From Lingula anatina (taxonomy: Eukaryota; Brachiopoda; Lingulata; Lingulida; Lingulidae): DNA of 64,000 bases. The stretch's first letter is position 1. Every line of letters starts with the position of its first letter. The stretch covers positions 62,001-126,000 of the forward strand of contig NW_019774547.1 of the NCBI RefSeq assembly GCF_001039355.2. Direction: 5' to 3'. The notes under the pieces are model-generated. The model was not told where the DNA came from, did no database searches, and saw nothing but the letters and a program-made list of their open reading frames with translations. This document shows positions 12,401-24,700 of the stretch, piece by piece. A program made the position numbers and the translations under genes.

Positions 12401-15400
12401 CAGCACCACGGCCACGCCCTCTTATGGGCCCTCGCATCTGTAAAACTCTACTTTGTACACCCCTGCAACACAAACATGTCAGTTACAGACCAATCTATTG
12501 TTTTCTAGCAAGTGTCCTCATCAGCCATCTTTATTAGGTTAAATGTGTAAGTAATTCTTTAAATAAATTGCAATACTGTTATTTTAAAAATTGTTAACTA
12601 GATAAAGGAAAGTAGTGTGTATCAAAACTAACATAAGCCAGGTCTCAAATCAAAATAATTTTAACAAAAATAAAGAAATGAATAAACAAAAATTGAAGAT
12701 CTATAAATTTTCAACTGATAGACCTATAATAAATAAGTCCACCATGAATGAAAATGACAGACACATTAATCACCTGCTTCATATACCTAGAGATTGATTG
12801 ATCAAGAGTTTTTTTTTTCTTTTTTTTATAAAGCCCTAATGTGTAATTTTTTTTATTTATTGAAATTTGGAGAAAATTAGCTTTATTGGAATATCCAATT
12901 GATTTTCAAAGTAATTTCTAAATATTTGATTTGTAGAAACTTCTTACAATTTAAAATTTGGTATCATGGTACCATATATGAAAAAAATAAAGAATGAATT
13001 TAACAGATGACAAAAAAATAAAGAATGAATTTAACAGATGACAAAAAATAAAGAATCAAATTTGAAACATAAAAACACTAACAGCAAACTTCAAAACAAG
13101 CAAAATTTGTTATCATTTCATTAAACGCAGTCAAAAAAAGCAAGCTGCACAGAGCAAAAGTTCAAGCTCCCTTAGATCATAAAAACATCAAAGCCTGATC
13201 CATTTGTGTAAGTGTTAGATTATTATTATTGCTATTATTATTATCATTATTGTCTGCAATTGCGCAATCTGAATTTGGGAACAAATTTGTTAGTAATTCA
13301 TTTTTTTCCAAACTTGCTGGTGATGGTAAACCTTGTATATGTGTCATCCTCATCCATGGTGGGTGGGAGATCATACCTGGCAGGCACAGTGGGGATGTTA
13401 CCATAGACTTGAGCAGTATAGGGGTCAATGGTAGTGGGGTAATAACTGTACGCACCAAGGGCACCCTGAAATACAAGGAAAATAACAATGACATCCACTT
13501 CATGATGAATATTAAAAGATTTTATGTCAAGAAAGTTACCTTAAGAAGCAGAAGTATTTCATCCTTATGTGCTGAGTATTTAAATTATGTTGCACATTGT
13601 AACAATTGTAGAAGCGAGTTGAGTAAAATTCTATTTTAGTTTTACAACTGATCATTTTAATCAAATATGACAAAAACTGATCAATCAAACTGTACTGTAC
13701 TGAGCCCCAATCAAACTCACCAACTATAAATAATAAATAAATAAATACATAAATAAGTAAATAAATAACAATGGACAAGTGAAAAAAAAATTATAAAAAA
13801 TTTTTAAATGTTCATAGTGCACTAATATCTAATACTATAAATATGTTTCAATTAAGGCAGAAGAGAAAGGGTCTTACATTTCCAACGGCTTCTACCTGAG
13901 ATACAAAAGCACCACCACGTCCAGCACCTCGAGTGAAACGTGTGTATTCAGTTTTGTCAACTGGTTTGGCAAGTACCACTTCAATTGTTGAACCATCCAG
14001 GTTTGAACCTTATTTAAGTAAAGATTATAAATCATGTATGATTCACATGTATCATTGTGTTTCATCACATTGCAGAAGTAACCTCCCACTTACTCGTTCT
14101 GAAAACTTAATGAGAGCTATTAAAATTACTGGGTAAGTTTTCAATTTGTTATTATTAAGCAAAAAAAAAAATATATCACTGTCATTAGTTCAATATCTTT
14201 ATTAATTGGTATCAAATGCTTACCATTCAACATATTCATTGCCTGCACAGCATCATTTCTATCTTTGAAATGCACAAAGGCATAATCCCTCAACTTTTTC
14301 ACTCTCTCAATACACCCATCTGTTCCCACTGCTTGTGCAAAAACTTGAGCAATCTTCTCCTCAGTTGTAGTTAGCATCAGGTTGCGAACATACAGAATCT
14401 TTACCTGTGTAGCATAGAAAAAAAATAGAATAATGAAAAAAAGAATGATACTAATAACAGTTATACATTATACAGAAGAGACAAGTATAATTACTTTAAA
14501 ATTAGAATGTATATTCACAATGAAAAATCTACAATAGAAGGTTACCATATGGTTTGATCTTAGGATTCTACTTTCCACAGAAATGTTATATTCCATGTGC
14601 ATTTTATCAAATCATTTTTTCTATGTCTGACACTAGCAAGGATCAGATGAGTATAGATCTTTTGGCATTCCTCACTCAAACTTTCCATTAAAACCCTACA
14701 ACTGTGGGGGTAAAGGTCCCAGCTTAACCACACAAGTGGCAGACTGATTAAGATTTACAGGGATTATATTGTTGTAGAAATAAAAAAAATCCAAAAATTC
14801 CATACAATTTCCAGCTTGAGATTCTAAATGGAAATACATGTACCATTAACATGGTCAGAAACTAAACTTTGGTTTTTTAGAAGTGCACCATGCTTTACAG
14901 CATTAACTTTTTATTCAAAACTGCCACACACAATCTTACAGACTGTCAGCCCTACATATAAATTGCATTGTTATCTATAAATTGAAATAGCTAGTATATT
15001 GCAATTACTGTAGATGTTCATTATTAAATACACCTTTAGACTGTCATATCCCACATCAGGCAACCAGACAAGAACATCGTGCAATATCAAGTAAAGAGGC
15101 TTCAAAAACATCAGCAAATATTTAGGGATAGCAGGTGCTATCTGTACCAGACATTCTTAGATTCTGTTCTGAGAAAGAGTAGGATTAGCTGGTTATGCAA
15201 TCATTTTCAGTGTAAATTCTCAGGCAAATTTTAAGTCTCTGCTGGTGTATTTTCTCCAAAATTCATTGATCTTACTTGAAAGGCTTGTCGGACCCTTTGG
15301 CCAATATAAAAAAAATATTGACTTTCAACAGCTTAGTGCACTGAAGTCCCCTCAGCACTATAGCGTAGACACACTATAATATCAAGCATCTAGGTAAATC

Positions 15401-18161
15401 ACCTATAGTTCAAATATTGTAAAGCAGTTCATCAAATAAATTTAGTTATACTTAAACCTTGGGAGGAAGAATTACAAGAAAAGTATACCTGACAAAGGTG
15501 TAATGACTCACATTGGTGGTGCAAGGTACACAACTTTTGTTGGAGCAAAAAGAAAATTACTTCCAATTTACTGCCAAGTGTGTTTGGGCTTCAATGCTTC
15601 ATTAAGTATTAATAGAAAAGCAGTGTGATCTCCATACAATTAAGCCATAAAGTCACTGCCTCACTTAACCCCCAACTGTTAGTGAGCAGACCTCCAAGTT
15701 TGATGGAGGAGAGCATGACTAGGAATAAAATGAATATGCCAAGTAGGAGGTATTTCAATACATGGCATGAACACCTTGTACCAAGATATAAAACATCATG
15801 AATCACTTGTACTGAAGAGGAAAATCTACATTGAACATTATCAGGAAGTATCACCTTTGTCTTTACTCAGCATTAAAATCAATGTTTTTCATTCTATGAA
15901 TAGCTATGACATAAACAAAACAATCAAACAAACAAACACACCTGGATAATTAATGTAATATTTGATTAAAAGTTTATAATAAGTCCACAATTATTTTCAT
16001 GGCTAATTGGGATTTTTGGTCAGCCATGTGCCTATCACAGCATAGTGGCAAGTGTGCATTCCAATTCTGTATGGTAAAATTGTCCTCCAGCAATGAAGTC
16101 CTAGTCTAACTGCCCTACCTGATAACAGATTTTATGTCAATATATGCCTGTGGTTCCCTAAGCAACCAGCCTGGCAACCCAAGGGCTTATCAGAGATTTG
16201 CTCTAGTGTACACCTAAACTGCATAGTTTAGAAGTTATGAGACATGTACCAGTTTAAATATATCATTTTGCCAAAGTGCCATCAACTTCCCTAATGCGGT
16301 GCCCTATACCAAGAAGTTGGTTTATCATCTACAGATTTTAGATGTTACCTATTTTTATAAAGATCAATTGTTCCTACATGCAAGCACAGCTGATGAACTG
16401 GGGGTCAATATTTGTAGATAATTTTGAATGTAATCAGTAGGTGCTATGATAAAAACGCATGACGTTGGCTTGAGGGTACCTGTATCATGAAGTACTGGAG
16501 TAAAGTCCAGGGGGAGGATACTTGGGAAGGTGCACCTGTAATTGTAATCTAATACCTTATTTAATAATGGACTTATTTTTCTTCATCAGAAAAATTTCTT
16601 TACACAATTTCACCAAATTACTATTATAAAATAACATGTTGATGGTCTGACATGTCTCAATTTTACAGCAAAGATCACAACTTTTTCGCTCTTCCATCTA
16701 TTTCAAAATTCTTACTGTAACATTCGCATTGACCAAAAATCTTGTCTTACGAATGGTTCCTTCCTATAATAAAACTAACAATGCATGAAACCCTTAAGAG
16801 GTGAGGGATTCATAAACATCTTTCTTCAAACAATAAAATAAGCCCTTAATAAAAGGATTTAATGACACCTGTTGTATTCCACTGGCCTCCCATATTCTGG
16901 TAGGGATCAATTGTCAAGGGCTTCATTAGACAACGGACTGAAGACAGCAATTTAATTTAAAAATAGGGTACCTTGATACTCTAAGAAATCAATTTCTATA
17001 ATTTCAATGGTCTCAAACATTTTCTAGTCCGCTTGTTTGTAATACATTACTGTTTAGCAAATTTAAGAATATTTTCAAGGTACAAAACCTTTTCTCAAAT
17101 AAATAAATTGCCAAACATCCTTTTTGTATTTTTATAGTATAGACACAGCAACATATGATAATGAATTCAGAAATGAACAAGATGGTTTAATGCAACGTTT
17201 CGCCTACCTACAAAGGGGTGCCGGTCAACGCCCCCTTGCAGACGATTTTTTGTAAAACAGGTCTTTCACATCATCTTTTTCAACTGGTTGAAATTCAAAG
17301 TAATCTTTTGATATTTTCAAAAACTTCTCACCATAAACAAATTTATTTGAAACAAAACATATATTTGTGGCAATGAACCACACGACAGAAATCCTCAAGA
17401 TAAAATTGGAAAAGAAAATGGCGGCGACCTGTGCGTTTGTGCAAGATAGAACTCACCGTACTCATCACCTCTTCTGGTACCTCCTGTTCTGGCTCAGCCC
17501 AATCTACAGCTATCTGATGACCCCACAGCTGAATTCTGCCTGGAATAAGTTTTCGTCTAGCCATTGCTGCTGCTCTATGCGAATCATATTCGACGAAAGC
17601 AAATCCGCGATTTTTGGTCTTGTCTGTTGCGCTGGGATAAACTATTACATCAACGACGCCTTCTGTTACCTTTTTCATTTCCTCCAAAATTTCTTGCCTT
17701 TGCTTATTCTTTGGAATACCACCTACAAATAACCTACAATTGTCTACACTCAAACATACTCCAAGAAACCGCCCCTTTCTTATTTCAAAATTATTCAGTT
17801 CTTTCACTGCTCTTTGTGCATCAAGTTTGTTTGTGTACATGGTGAAACCATATCCCCGATTTGTTCCACTGAAATCCATCATTAGCCTAAACTCATAAAT
17901 CTTGCCCATCTTTTCAAAGATGGGTACCAGTTCATCTTCATAGCAGTCACGAGGGATTTTGCCAATGAAGATTTCACAACCCCTTGGTGGGGCAGGTCCT
18001 TCCCAGCCAGGTGGAGGTCCTCCGTATTTTCTTTGGCCGTTTTCTTGGATCATGCTGTACCCTGTTCTCTCCATAAGAGCCAGGAGAGCTTGCTCATTTG
18101 GCACGCCAGACACACCTGCTTGTTTCTCCTCCATTTCGAACTCGTCTGTGTCGGCGGTCAT
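9464..18161 (-). CDS. A1CF: A1CF/RBM46/RBM47-family three-RRM RNA-binding protein
   Basis: Ten coding exons on the minus strand, in order: 17457-18161, 14224-14404, 13878-14008, 13377-13465, 12324-12462, 11771-11860, 11357-11464, 11072-11189, 9994-10170 and 9464-9537 (TGA at 9464-9466). Phases agree; 603 residues, close to vertebrate A1CF and RBM47 (about 590). RRM1 is about residues 61-139 (RNP2 [11 protein letters not shown]1 NRGYGFTMY); RRM2 about 141-223 ([17 protein letters not shown], then the family-specific [20 protein letters not shown]); RRM3 about 236-308 ([15 protein letters not shown]). An RG-rich stretch (about 375-410) follows, then a DND1/A1CF-type dsRBD-like domain (about 416-520: [25 protein letters not shown]) and an Ala/Met/Pro-rich tail. 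The ATG at 18161 is chosen because the upstream in-frame sequence has no ATG. The symbol marks the family: an invertebrate would be expected to have one co-orthologue of A1CF, RBM46 and RBM47. Role: nuclear/cytoplasmic mRNA binding, by homology. Confidence 0.92.
12981..13056. repeat. 31-bp tandem repeat in an A1CF-like intron
   Basis: Two perfect adjacent copies of a 31-bp unit (12981-13011 and 13012-13042; core aaagaatgaatttaacagat) plus a partial third copy to about 13056. It lies in the intron between the exons ending at 12462 and starting at 13377. Confidence 0.95.
14405..17456 (-). other. Intron 1 of the A1CF-like gene
   Basis: About 3 kb between the RRM1/RRM2 exon and the RRM3 exon, bounded by gtgagt (next to 17457) and a cag acceptor (next to 14404). 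I see no further exon, no RNA gene and no clear repeat. Short open frames here are not supported as genes. Confidence 0.6.
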
Positions 18162-18310
18162 CGCTCCGATATACTTTGATTGCAGAAAATCTGTGACCAA
18201 TTCACGCGTTGGCTGGAGATATGACAGTCGGGCTCATGAATTATTTATGAGGACACTTGCATCGCGCGTTTTGATTGGCTAGAAGTTTGTGTATTTCATT
18301 CACAGCACGG
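18162..18310 (-). promoter_or_regulatory. 5' UTR and promoter region of the A1CF-like gene
   Basis: The sequence upstream of the start codon is locally richer in CpG than its surroundings (cgcg at 18263-18268 and 18213-18216). A minus-strand CCAAT box (plus strand gattggct, 18273-18280) lies about 115 bp upstream of the ATG. No TATA box was seen. The transcription start is not determined. Confidence 0.45.
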
Positions 18311-19281
18311 ACCTTACGACAGAAAAGTTAATCAAATCAGAAACAAAGAAATTGCAGTAATGCCATTGGATTCGGATTTCAATTGAAATTCTGTGAAGCC
18401 AATGTCACTGTTGTTATTAAAGGAATGGCATCAGTATTTTCAAAGTTTGTCTAGCAGTTTGATTTACAGGTCTCTCTCTACTTCAAACACCGCCTTTCGC
18501 AAACAGTGTAACTTTTTTCTGCTTTGGACTTTAATGCATCGACTCTCAGTAAGAAGATTTCAGCTAAAAGAAAAGCATCATATTTTGAGTGAAATACCAA
18601 AATTTCAAAGCTTCGAAACTTTTAAATTAAAATCACAAAAGGCAGAAATGTTATGCTTTGCATATGCTAGCACGATATTCATGAATTCTGTGCTATGCAT
18701 AGCTCTACGCAATTTTTGTGAAAACCAAGAAGTAGGCAAAGCTTTTAGCAATATCAAGTAATGGGACTTCAATAAGAAAAGGACAAATATTGCCATTTGC
18801 AGGTGTGTGAGAGTGTGCATGCACACGAATAGATAGTGTTACATTTTTAGGGAAGCAAAAATGGGTGAACTGCCACCTGTGCCCCCCCCCTCCATCGCCA
18901 GATATGGTTATAACAGTGGCTATACAATTTTATGTCTGTATTGAAACATAAAGGTTTAAGGAAATAATTGTTGGCAGGTTAAGGTGTAGTTAATAATTTG
19001 CATCATTATTTTTCTTCATAGATTTCAATTTTTCTTCTTTAACTATCATACAATTAATGCGTTTCTTGCATAATGTATTAAGAGGAATATCAGCAGCCAA
19101 AGTAATTCAAATAGATATGTGAAAACTGAAACACTTTGTTCAATCTTTGACCCACCAAACACTGGAAAAGAATAGATTTTTTCCAACAAGAGTATTATAA
19201 ATCATCGTATTTTACCAGTATATTGCTGGTAGAAATGCTTTTGGTGTGATGGTCACACCCAAACACAATCTTACCTCCACA

Positions 19282-19427
19282 GCACTGGGGTACCCTCTAC
19301 CAGGGCGACAGATTGATTTTCCACAGGTATGTCTCTAGATAAATAAACAGTCATTTTGGCCTGATGTCGATTCAGCCAAAAATGTCCACAATAATAACTG
19401 CGGCCCTGGTAGAGGGTAGCACTGGGG
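19282..19427. mobile_element. 128-bp MITE with 16-bp perfect TIRs and 9-bp target duplication
   Basis: The element spans 19291-19418. Its ends are a perfect inverted repeat, taccctctaccagggc (19291-19306) and its complement (19403-19418). It is flanked by a perfect 9-bp direct repeat, gcactgggg (19282-19290 and 19419-19427). An inner inverted repeat (cattttggc / gccaaaaatg) adds to the foldback. It has no coding capacity. A 9-bp duplication is typical of Mutator-like (MULE) transposition; that assignment is inference. Confidence 0.9.
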
Positions 19428-19596
19428 CATCAGGAACCAAAAGACTGCTTCATATATCAGGTATGAAAGAAGACGCACATCTTTGGGTGTAAACTCAAAA
19501 GACATGGTTTACAAATAAACAATAATGATTTAAGATGCAGTTAAGTGGGAATATAGTTCCATTGATATCCCTCAAAATTGGTTGCCATGCTTTTGT

Positions 19597-19642
19597 GGGT
19601 ATGGGGGGTGGGGGGTGGGGTGGTGGTGGGGGGGTGGAGGGT
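19597..19642 (+). repeat. G-rich tract
   Basis: Nearly pure G/T run with several separate tracts of three to eight Gs on the plus strand, able in principle to form a G-quadruplex. It lies in the intergenic DNA downstream of CABIN1. Confidence 0.8.
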
Positions 19643-20080
19643 GGAATAGACCCCACATCTGCCTATGTACTGAAAATTGCAACTCCAACATTAAATCTCA
19701 GTCTCTAATATGCAGTACAGTTTAAAAAATAACATGCCAATTTACTTCCTATTATGCTATTTGTCACTTTCTCTGAGAAGACTAAAGAGCTTTAACATTC
19801 ATGGCAAATTACACCAAATGCATATGTAGCAAAATTGTCTGAAATGGATAAAGTAAGTTTTATTCAAAAAGTTATATCAAAAACATACTTCTTAATTTAT
19901 ACATAAATTGCTGGACCAAGATAACAAATCCATTTATCTTATAATTAAGTCTCAAGAAGCAACAATGCACATCAGTCTGTTTTTCACAATTTCCTCTTAT
20001 TTTTACCAAAACAGTTTAATACGAGTGTTCCATTGTTCAGTATGATTTAATTCATAATCAATTTCCAATACAAACTTCTT

Positions 20081-20233
20081 TTAAATTATTGTTTTTCTTT
20101 TTATCAAGAACTTATAAAATATGTGGGTATTACCTCCAATATTTCTGTGACTGTCAGTCACCATCATCATCATGGAGGTAATACCCACATATAAGATTAT
20201 AAGCTCTTGATGAAAAGAAAAACAATAATTTAA
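20081..20233. repeat. 150-bp near-perfect hairpin downstream of CABIN1
   Basis: The left arm (20081-20138) begins ttaaattattgtttttcttt and ends gtgggtattacctcca. The right arm (20173-20233) is its near-perfect complement (tggaggtaatacccac ... aataatttaa), with a few mismatches and small indels. The loop is about 34 nt. It is either a MITE without visible target duplication or a transcribed hairpin. Confidence 0.88.
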
Positions 20234-20367
20234 ATTGATACATACAGAGCTAATGAAACTGTTCTCTCAAACTTCTTTTAAGTTTACAAATTATTGTAAT
20301 TACTCTGCCCTCTTACCAGAAAAACATATCAGTAACCACTTGCATTCTATTCAATCTTTAAAAAGGC

Positions 20368-20521
20368 TTTATTTAAAAAAGGCAAAAATTTCATATTCCA
20401 TGTAATATTCAAGCTGTACAGAGTTCCAAATCTTCTCAATATGTTAAATGAACTGTTATGCCTTAGGCATATAATATATACATAATAATTCCTGGACTTT
20501 ATGCTGGAATGTCTTTCAGAG
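20368..20521 (-). other. CABIN1 3' UTR with poly(A) signal
   Basis: The CABIN1 stop codon is at 20522-20524. A minus-strand AATAAA occurs at 20368-20373, implying a short 3' UTR of about 150-180 nt. Confidence 0.6.
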
Positions 20522-21706
20522 TCAACCTTCACTGTCTGAGGACAGGGTGATCACCTCGGGCTCTGTGGATTGCGGGGTCTGAGGTGGTACCGTGTGGCGT
20601 ACAGGGACAGCCATGGTGGGCACAGAACTTGGTGTATTTATGAGGGGTGTAGCCTGGGTCTGAGGGGTACTCCTACTGCCCTGTCCTGCAGGTGGAGCTG
20701 CCAGGTGTTGCTGCTTTGTTGGAGCAGCGGGTGGCTCTGACAGCAATGCTTTGGTAATTAGATGATGCAGGGATTGACTGAACCCCTCTTTAAATCCTTC
20801 TCTGCTGGTTTGGACTGGGAGGACACTAGGGCCTGACACTCTGACATTTTGAATGTATGGCTTTGAAGCTGAAACGTGGCCATAATCCACAGTGGTAACA
20901 GTTGATAGGGTCTTGGATCCACTGCCACTTGGTTGAGTTTGATGTGGTGATGGCATTTTTTGACTAACCGTTGCTTTATGATGCTGACTTATCTCTGATA
21001 ATTTAAGAGATGGATTTGCTGCAACCATTGATGGGGCCATTCTAACAACATTTGCTGCAGAACTTAGTATGGAGCTCATTTTGACTGGACTTTCAGCTGA
21101 TTTGGTGGCCTGGCTTGGAGCAATTTGAACTGAGTCAAATGCTGATTTCGTTCCTATCTTTGGTGGTTCTTGGTCAACTAATTTAACTGCTCCGCTGGAT
21201 TTTGGGCTTTGTTTTTTGGCCAATATGGAAGCCATACTGAGAGGATGGTGAGTGGTAGGCTTTGAACCTTGGTTAGACAGCTTAGAAGGTTGAGGCAATG
21301 TCTTGATGGCTTGCTTCAGGTTGCTTAGTGGAGATGAAGGAGTCTGTGGTCTCTGTTCATCTGCTGTTTGTGTTTTGCTCGGTGTTTGACTCAAATCTAT
21401 TGGCTCTGTCTGGCTCTCTGTCTCCTGTAATAAAATAGGAATCACTTAGAACAAAAATAAATACTACCTGACTTCCACAAGCATGATACAGATTTTACAG
21501 ACTTCAGTCGGGAAACAAATACCATATTCTGAAGGAGGATACTTGCTCATCAGTCATACCTTTTCGTTTTTCTTGAGAGGGCTCTCTTTTTCAGTTGGGG
21601 TTCCATAACTGAATGTCAGCTCTCTCTTACTTCTTCCGGGGGTGTCTGGTTTCTGGTTCGAGGCCGAATCAGAACTACGTGCTGGAGACTGAATTCCACT
21701 GGAGCT
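20522..21706 (-). CDS. CABIN1: CABIN1 exons 42-43: disordered C terminus
   Basis: Exons 21560-21706 and 20522-21424 (stop included), residues 2081-2429. The sequence is Ser/Pro/Thr/Gln-rich. The vertebrate C terminus carries the MEF2-binding segment and a calcineurin PxIxIT motif (PEITVT); that exact motif is absent, but PSLKLS (residues 2267-2272) has the same spacing of hydrophobic residues. The protein ends [12 protein letters not shown], which fits a SUMO-interaction motif (hydrophobic VITL followed by an acidic/serine run). Confidence 0.88.
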
Positions 21707-24700
21707 CTACAAATGTGAAGATGAAACACAATTAGTTCCTAAATATTATATGATATATTGCGAAAGTGTCAATTTTTTTCCTCATAAGTTTGGGTAACGC
21801 CTTTCCTACACCAGATCCATACTGAATTTAATACTGTTTACTTCTAATATACGTAGACCTATATAGGGAACATCTAAAGTGACAACCTGGTTCAAAAGGT
21901 AAACATTTCACACTGGATGTTCAAATGCCAAAAATCAAACTACCTGTGCTGGTTTGCTCGCAAGCTGCTGTGCACAAAATTTGACGGCTTGCTGAAGTGC
22001 ATCTTGGCCATCTTCTAACTAAAATGAAATCATCCTGAGGTTAATAAACAACCTTAAACTTCTTTCAAAAACATAATGAGTCTCATAAAATGAGTAGTTT
22101 AAAAATGCTATTAGACTATTCCAGTGAGCAGAAACTACATGTTATCTTACAAGTAATATTTATTTGAAGTTTTTCTTTGGCAATTATAAATAAAAACCAG
22201 CTAACAATTATCTCCTGTTTAATCACAAGTCAAATACAAATAGCCAAAGCACATTTACCTGTTGGTTGCCGCAAACTTTGAAGGCCTTGGCCAACAGTCT
22301 TCCAGCCTTTTCAGTGTCCCAAACCAGCTGCCTCAGGCCATACTGATATACACGGTGGATCACCAGGATGAATCTCACCGCTTCCTCCTCAGAGTTGGAG
22401 GGATCTTGGACACTATGTTTAGGAACCTGTTCATTGTAGGCATCCAGGCAGTAGCCATAGGCTGTCCTGGCAAGGTGCACACGCTCAGTGTCACGCAAGT
22501 ATTTCCTGGAAACAAGGGATGTATTTTGTACAATAAATTTTAAAAGCAAAACTATTCACTTTTCATTGTTTTATGCTTATGCCAAATAAAAACTTGCTAC
22601 GAGATTGTTCTGAATGGCATTCTAGGCGAAAAGTGAGATTAAATGCTGAACTCCATCCACCCTCCACTCCTATTCTGATAGTTTTATACACACTGAAGAA
22701 AAGACTCCAAATTGTATTATCTAACATCCATTATGAGGTTCAGGTGGCAATACATGTAATTTCAAACTCTTTTATGTTGATGACAGGTATATAATCAGGC
22801 TTTCAACAGATCTGAAAACTTAGGCTCTTAGATCAGAATGCCTACTTTTGGCTCTCTGGTGTCCTGTGTAGCTGTTGAGACAGGTAAAATAGAGTGGCAG
22901 CATCCTGGAGATCTCGCAGAACATTGACCAGGAGCACAATACAGTGGTACATGTGAGAGGCAAAGCTGCCAGACCGGTCTATCTCTTCTATAGGTATCCT
23001 CCAAATACCCTAGAACAGAGAAAATAGACTATATACATACATATAAAAAAAAGCCACTGTACAACTGGTTGTGTTAAATACTCAATCTACAATATTGTTG
23101 TGTTAAATACACAATCTACAATATCTTCATACCAGGCACTTTGTTATGGATAGTTTGTAAAGATAACAAATTAAAGGAATCCAGCATTTTTTAGAATGTT
23201 TACAACAGCACTTAGGTACCAAGGATCTTAATTTTGGCATAAACTGAAGAAAAAACTAGTAAAGAAAAGGCAGTAATCTTGCTATCACTAAAAAAAATTC
23301 TCACATTAAAAAAGTTAGTGTGTTTTCTCTCCTGGAACAGTCCCTGACAAGGCATGTGTTCACATTGCTCCCATTTACCATTAGGTCCAAGTAAAAGATC
23401 CCTCGTTTTTCTGGGGTCCTGAAGTAAAAAATCTGCTGTAAAAGTTCTCATACATCTATTGTGTGACACTAAACAAATTGAAAGTTAAAAAGATTTTGAA
23501 AGTTAAAAAGATTTAACTTGTATAATCAGCATCATAATTGGTTCAGAAAATTATTTGGCTACTACAAAAATGAAAGACTTAAAAGCATCAATTCTGCTTG
23601 AAGCATTATATACATATGGTAATGACGTGATCATTTCAACCAGGAAAACTGTGAATCTTACAGATACTGCAAGTAATAATTTCTTGAAATTTGATAATTC
23701 CTATTGAGTGGTAGCAACACAAATGAAAAACAAACTACCTAATAATTCTTTTCTGTATAATAAAAGCAGCAAAATGCTACAAAATAATGTATTTTTAATG
23801 ATTCCAAATAAAAAATTGAGAAATTGATTATTTTTTCACAGCTGAAATGATTGAGCCATTACCCTATTGCTAGTATCTACCTTGAATGCAGGTGAGGTAT
23901 AGTAGATGTGGGCCAGCCTGTAGATGGACTTGTAGTGCTGTGGGAACCTGGATAAACACACATGTAAACCCTGCATACAGGCAGACATCAATTCCTTTCG
24001 CTTCGGATCTGGTTGGATTCCACCAGTTTCTGAGTTTTTCTCTTCACTATTATCATCTTTTTTGCTGCAAGTGCCATTTTGATTTTCACTCTCACTACTC
24101 TTCTTGTCTGATGTCTTATCCTTACTTCCTGTGGTTTCCTTAGTCACTGGGGTCTGCTCTCTCTTCAAGGGCTCACTTTTGACCATATCTCCAGCCTTTA
24201 TAAACTTCCTGACCATCATACCTGTCACCTCATCCAATTCTTCCAGAATTTCCAAATCATCACCTTTCTCCTTATGACTACTTTGTTGTTCATTGGCCTT
24301 TGTTTCCTCTTCTTTAGACTTAGTCTCAGTTTTACTACTAGCACTTTCTAACAACTTGGATTTGGCTTCCACTGAGTCTCCTTCACCATTTGAACTTTCT
24401 GGCTTTGTATCTTTATGTAGTCTTGACTCAGTTTTACTTAGTTCAGAACCACTAACAGATCTGTCTACATTCAATGATGCTGGCGTAGTACCTTTTAGAG
24501 CACTGTCTACAGCATCCTTTATGCTCAAGACTGCTTGTTCACTTGCAGAACTTTCATCTTTTATTGGTTCTGATACAGTTTCAGTTGATCTTGTCAAGAC
24601 CTCTGTACCAGAGTTTGCAGCATCTTCCTTCATTTCTGTTTCACTTAATTCTGTGTTGAATACCTCGTCTGCTTGTTTTGTTTCACTGTCATTCTTTTCA

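Larger units (their letters stand above)
18311..20367. other. Intergenic region between the A1CF-like gene and CABIN1
   Basis: No gene recognised. It contains a 128-bp MITE (19291-19418), a G-rich tract (19597-19642) and a 150-bp hairpin (20081-20233), which are listed separately. A 122-codon open frame at 18393-18761 shows no recognisable domain and is not accepted as a gene. Confidence 0.6.

Noticed and set aside
17367-17845. Two plus-strand open frames (121 and 93 codons)
   Set aside because: They are antisense shadows of the RRM1/RRM2 exon of the A1CF-like gene.
18200-18200. Earlier start for the A1CF-like protein at position 18200
   Set aside because: The codon there is TTG, not ATG; the first in-frame ATG is at 18161.
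18393-18761. 122-codon plus-strand open frame upstream of the A1CF-like gene
   Set aside because: No domain, no homology recognised and no splice or poly(A) context; AT-rich chance ORF.
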